From positions 1-64,000 of the forward strand of contig JAPLPE010000025.1 of NCBI GenBank assembly GCA_026400355.1: 64,000 bases of DNA, read 5' to 3'. A model generated the notes under the pieces. The model did not search any database. It was not told the origin of the DNA and saw only the letters and a program-made list of their open reading frames with translations. The translations under genes were made by a program, and so were the position numbers. Below, piece by piece: positions 62,158-64,000 of the stretch; the first letter of the stretch is position 1; each line of letters opens with the position of its first letter. Source of the DNA: Rhodobacterales bacterium. GTDB lineage: Bacteria; Pseudomonadota; Alphaproteobacteria; Rhodobacterales; Rhodobacteraceae.

Positions 62158-63492
62158 TCAGAAGAATCCCTTGGGGATCAGCTTGTGATGAGAGGCCTCC
62201 CGCTCCAGTTCTTCGCGGAAATCGGGGTGGGCGAGGTCGATCAGCGCCTTGGCGCGTTCGGCGATGGATTTGCCCTTGAGGTTCGTCATCCCGTATTCCG
62301 TCACGACATACATCATGTCCGTGCGCGGCGTGGTGACGACGTTGCCCTTTGTCAGGCTGAGGGCGATCCGGCTCTTCCTCTCGCCGTGTCTGTCATAGGT
62401 CGAGGCGAGGCAGATGAAGCTTTTCCCCCCGCGCGAGGCATAGGCGGCGCGGACGAACTGCAATTGCCCGCCCGTCCCGCTGATATGCCGGTGTCCGTCG
62501 GATTCCGATGCGGCCTGCCCCTGCAGGTCGATCTGGGTGGTGTTGTTGATCGCCACGACCCGGTCGTTCTGCATGGCCATATGGGGCAGGTTGGTGAAAT
62601 CAACCGGCTGGCAGAGGAAATCGGGGTTGTTGTGCACCGTCTCGTACAGGCTGCGTGAACCGAGGGCGAAGCTGTAGGCGATCTTGCCGGGGTTCAGCGT
62701 CTTGAGCCGTCCGGTGATCTTGCCCAGCCGGTAGAGGTCGCAGATACCGTCGGTCAGCATCTCGGTATGCACGCCCAGATCGCCCACGGCGCTTTCGGCC
62801 AGTTGGGTGCAGACGGCGTTCGGCATGCCGCCGATCCCGATTTGCAGGCAGGCGCCATCCTCGATCTCGTTCATGATGTGGCGGGCCACGGCCCGGTCCA
62901 CATCCGTCGCCGCCGGATTGGGAAGCTCGGCCAGGGGCAGGTCGTCGCCCTTGATGATGTAGTCGACCTCGCTCACATGGACCGCGTTGTCGGTGCCGTG
63001 GCAATGCGGCTGGCCTTCCGAGACCTCGACGATCACGCAGCGGGCGCGTTCGATGACGGCACGGTGCCACAGGTTCGACGGACCGAAATTGAAGTAACCC
63101 GCCGCATCCATCGGACCGCATTTCAGGATCAGGATATCCACGGGTTCGATGAAGCGGCGGTAGTAATCGGGGATCTCGCCCAGATTGACAGGCAGGTAGG
63201 AGGCGATGCCGGCATCGTGCTTGCGCCGCTCATAGCCCGAGAAATGCAGGCTGACCCAGAAGAAGTGTTTCCCATCCGGGTCATGTTCCAGAACCGCGCG
63301 GGGCCGGGTGGCAAGGCAGGCGCGGATCTTGACGCTTTTCAGGTCGCGCCGCCGTTCGGCCAGCGCCCGGTCAAAGACATCGGGCTGGCAGACCGTCGCG
63401 CCATAGTCGATCCACATGCCGGATCTGACCATCCCGGCGGCCTCGGTCGCCGTGATGTGGCGGGCGGGGTGGGCGGCGGTGCGTTTGAACAT
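62158..63492 (-). CDS. Acetyl-CoA hydrolase/transferase-family (4-hydroxybutyrate-type) CoA-transferase
   Basis: A 444-residue family I CoA-transferase. The N-terminal half has GMWIDYGATVCQPDVFDRAL. The C-terminal half has GACLQIGIGGMPNAVCTQL, the catalytic Glu in GVHTEMLTDGICDLYR (about residue 244), GTGGQLQFVRAA and VVTEYGMTNLKGKSIAERA. It belongs to the Cat1/Cat2 and butyryl-CoA:acetate group, so a short-chain acid is exchanged with acetyl-CoA. It converges with preA and diverges from the TetR pseudogene at 63631, whose operator lies between. The acid cannot be named from the sequence. Confidence 0.85.
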   Translation of the reverse strand: MFKRTAAHPARHITATEAAGMVRSGMWIDYGATVCQPDVFDRALAERRRDLKSVKIRACLATRPRAVLEHDPDGKHFFWVSLHFSGYERRKHDAGIASYLPVNLGEIPDYYRRFIEPVDILILKCGPMDAAGYFNFGPSNLWHRAVIERARCVIVEVSEGQPHCHGTDNAVHVSEVDYIIKGDDLPLAELPNPAATDVDRAVARHIMNEIEDGACLQIGIGGMPNAVCTQLAESAVGDLGVHTEMLTDGICDLYRLGKITGRLKTLNPGKIAYSFALGSRSLYETVHNNPDFLCQPVDFTNLPHMAMQNDRVVAINNTTQIDLQGQAASESDGHRHISGTGGQLQFVRAAYASRGGKSFICLASTYDRHGERKSRIALSLTKGNVVTTPRTDMMYVVTEYGMTNLKGKSIAERAKALIDLAHPDFREELEREASHHKLIPKGFF

Positions 63493-63604
63493 GACGGTCG
63501 ATCCTTGGGGGCAGTTCCGTTGACCGGAACATGGTCCAAACGGGCGCGGTGCGAAACAGGATTTTCGTCGTGGCCGTTTGCAATGTCACCTGTTGGGGAC
63601 AAAA

Positions 63605-63622
63605 ATACCAACCGGACGGTAT
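63605..63622. promoter_or_regulatory. TetR-family operator between the CoA-transferase and tetR genes
   Basis: ATACCAACCGGACGGTAT is an 18-bp dyad (ATACC..CCGG..GGTAT, 14 of 18 symmetric), typical for TetR-family binding. It ends nine bases before the tetR ATG, in the divergent promoter region. Confidence 0.65.
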
Positions 63623-63630
63623 GTTTCCTC

Positions 63631-64000
63631 ATGGAATCACCCGCCAGGCCCTCGGCCCGTCTGCGCCTGCCGGACGCCGCCGTGGCGATTGTCCGGCCCA
63701 GGGGCTTTGCCGCGACAACGGTGGCCGATCTTTGCGCGGCTGCCGGGGTGAACAAAGGCGCCTTCTTTCACCATTTCCGCAGCAAGGATGATCTGGGCGT
63801 CGCCGCTGTCGAACACAGGACGGCCACGACACCGGGCCTGTTCGCTGCCGCCGCTTCTCATGCGATGCCCGATCCGTTCGACCGGACATGGGCCAACTTG
63901 ACCTGCGCGGCGCGATCTTGCGGGGCGCGGTGCCGCAGTTCACCTGTCTGGCCGGCACGATGCTGCAGGAAACCTGCCAGACCGCCCCGCAGATCACGGC
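63631..64000 (+). pseudogene. TetR-family regulator, frameshifted, runs off the window
   Basis: From ATG 63631 the frame reads ARLRLPDAAVAIVRPRGFAA, TTVADLCAAAGVNKGAFFHH and FRSKDDLGVAAVEH, a complete TetR DNA-binding domain. After about DPFDRTWA (63895) the family sequence continues in another frame: LDLRGAILRGAVPQFTCLAG, then TMLQETCQTAPQIT to the edge. One base appears to be lost there. The 3' end is outside the window. If the shift is real, the regulator is truncated in its ligand domain and the adjacent CoA-transferase gene may be derepressed. Confidence 0.75.

Overview
The window looks like chromosomal DNA of an alphaproteobacterium of the Rhodobacter/Roseobacter group (Rhodobacteraceae/Paracoccaceae). 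The evidence is a GC-rich sequence with strong third-position bias and GC-rich intergenic hairpin repeats. It also carries a PuuD-type urate oxidase with a cytochrome c tail, a PuuE-UraD fusion, and Xsc/Pta/TauE next to a SoeABC-type sulfite dehydrogenase. Genus cannot be decided from this alone.

Layout. 0-1.1 kb: right end of an IS630-family element, then a winged-helix protein and a phage-type adenine methyltransferase. 1.2-7.3 kb: uric-acid-to-ureidoglycolate degradation (allA, allE, puuE-uraD fusion, hiuH, puuD), broken by a decayed antitoxin/Doc module that is itself split by a ~0.8 kb insert. 7.3-7.9 kb: remnant of an lldD-type flavoprotein. 8-14 kb: galactoside/galactose operon (GH42 beta-galactosidase, mutarotase, SDR dehydrogenase, SMP-30 lactonase, KDGal kinase, KDPGal aldolase). 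14-22.8 kb: sulfonate-carbon and sulfite operon xsc-tauE-pta-soeABC. 23-28.7 kb: two GT61 glycosyltransferases, a secreted Cys-repeat trypsin-like protease, a small membrane protein and a GT4-like glycosyltransferase with two in-frame stops. 28.7-34.3 kb: tpa diverging from tauA-GNAT-tauBC. 34.3-36.6 kb: a NYN-LOTUS protein flanked by two copies of a structured ~219 bp repeat, plus a VOC protein. 36.6-39.5 kb: copA-cueR copper efflux. 39.6-44.3 kb: LysR regulator diverging from an oxidative arabinose/galactose operon. 44.3-56.9 kb: alpha-galactoside locus (AraC regulator, family-5 ABC importer, GH4 alpha-galactosidase, a flavin-dependent halogenase-family protein, a second AraC regulator and a second GH4 enzyme). 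56.9-59.2 kb: IS630 left-end scar, a 121 bp direct repeat and a phage-like immunity island. 59.3-64 kb: preT-preA pyrimidine reduction, a CoA-transferase and a frameshifted TetR gene at the edge.

Together the genes describe a heterotroph that scavenges plant- and animal-derived nitrogen, sulfur and carbon compounds. Purines and pyrimidines supply nitrogen. Taurine is imported by TauABC, transaminated by Tpa, cleaved by Xsc to acetyl phosphate and sulfite, and Pta and SoeABC handle the two products. Alpha- and beta-galactosides feed non-phosphorylating sugar oxidation. Most intergenic oddities are hairpin repeats of several families. The ~219 bp family shows compensatory base changes between copies and is the best candidate here for something undescribed. 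The halogenase-family gene inside the alpha-galactoside operon is the most intriguing gene association.
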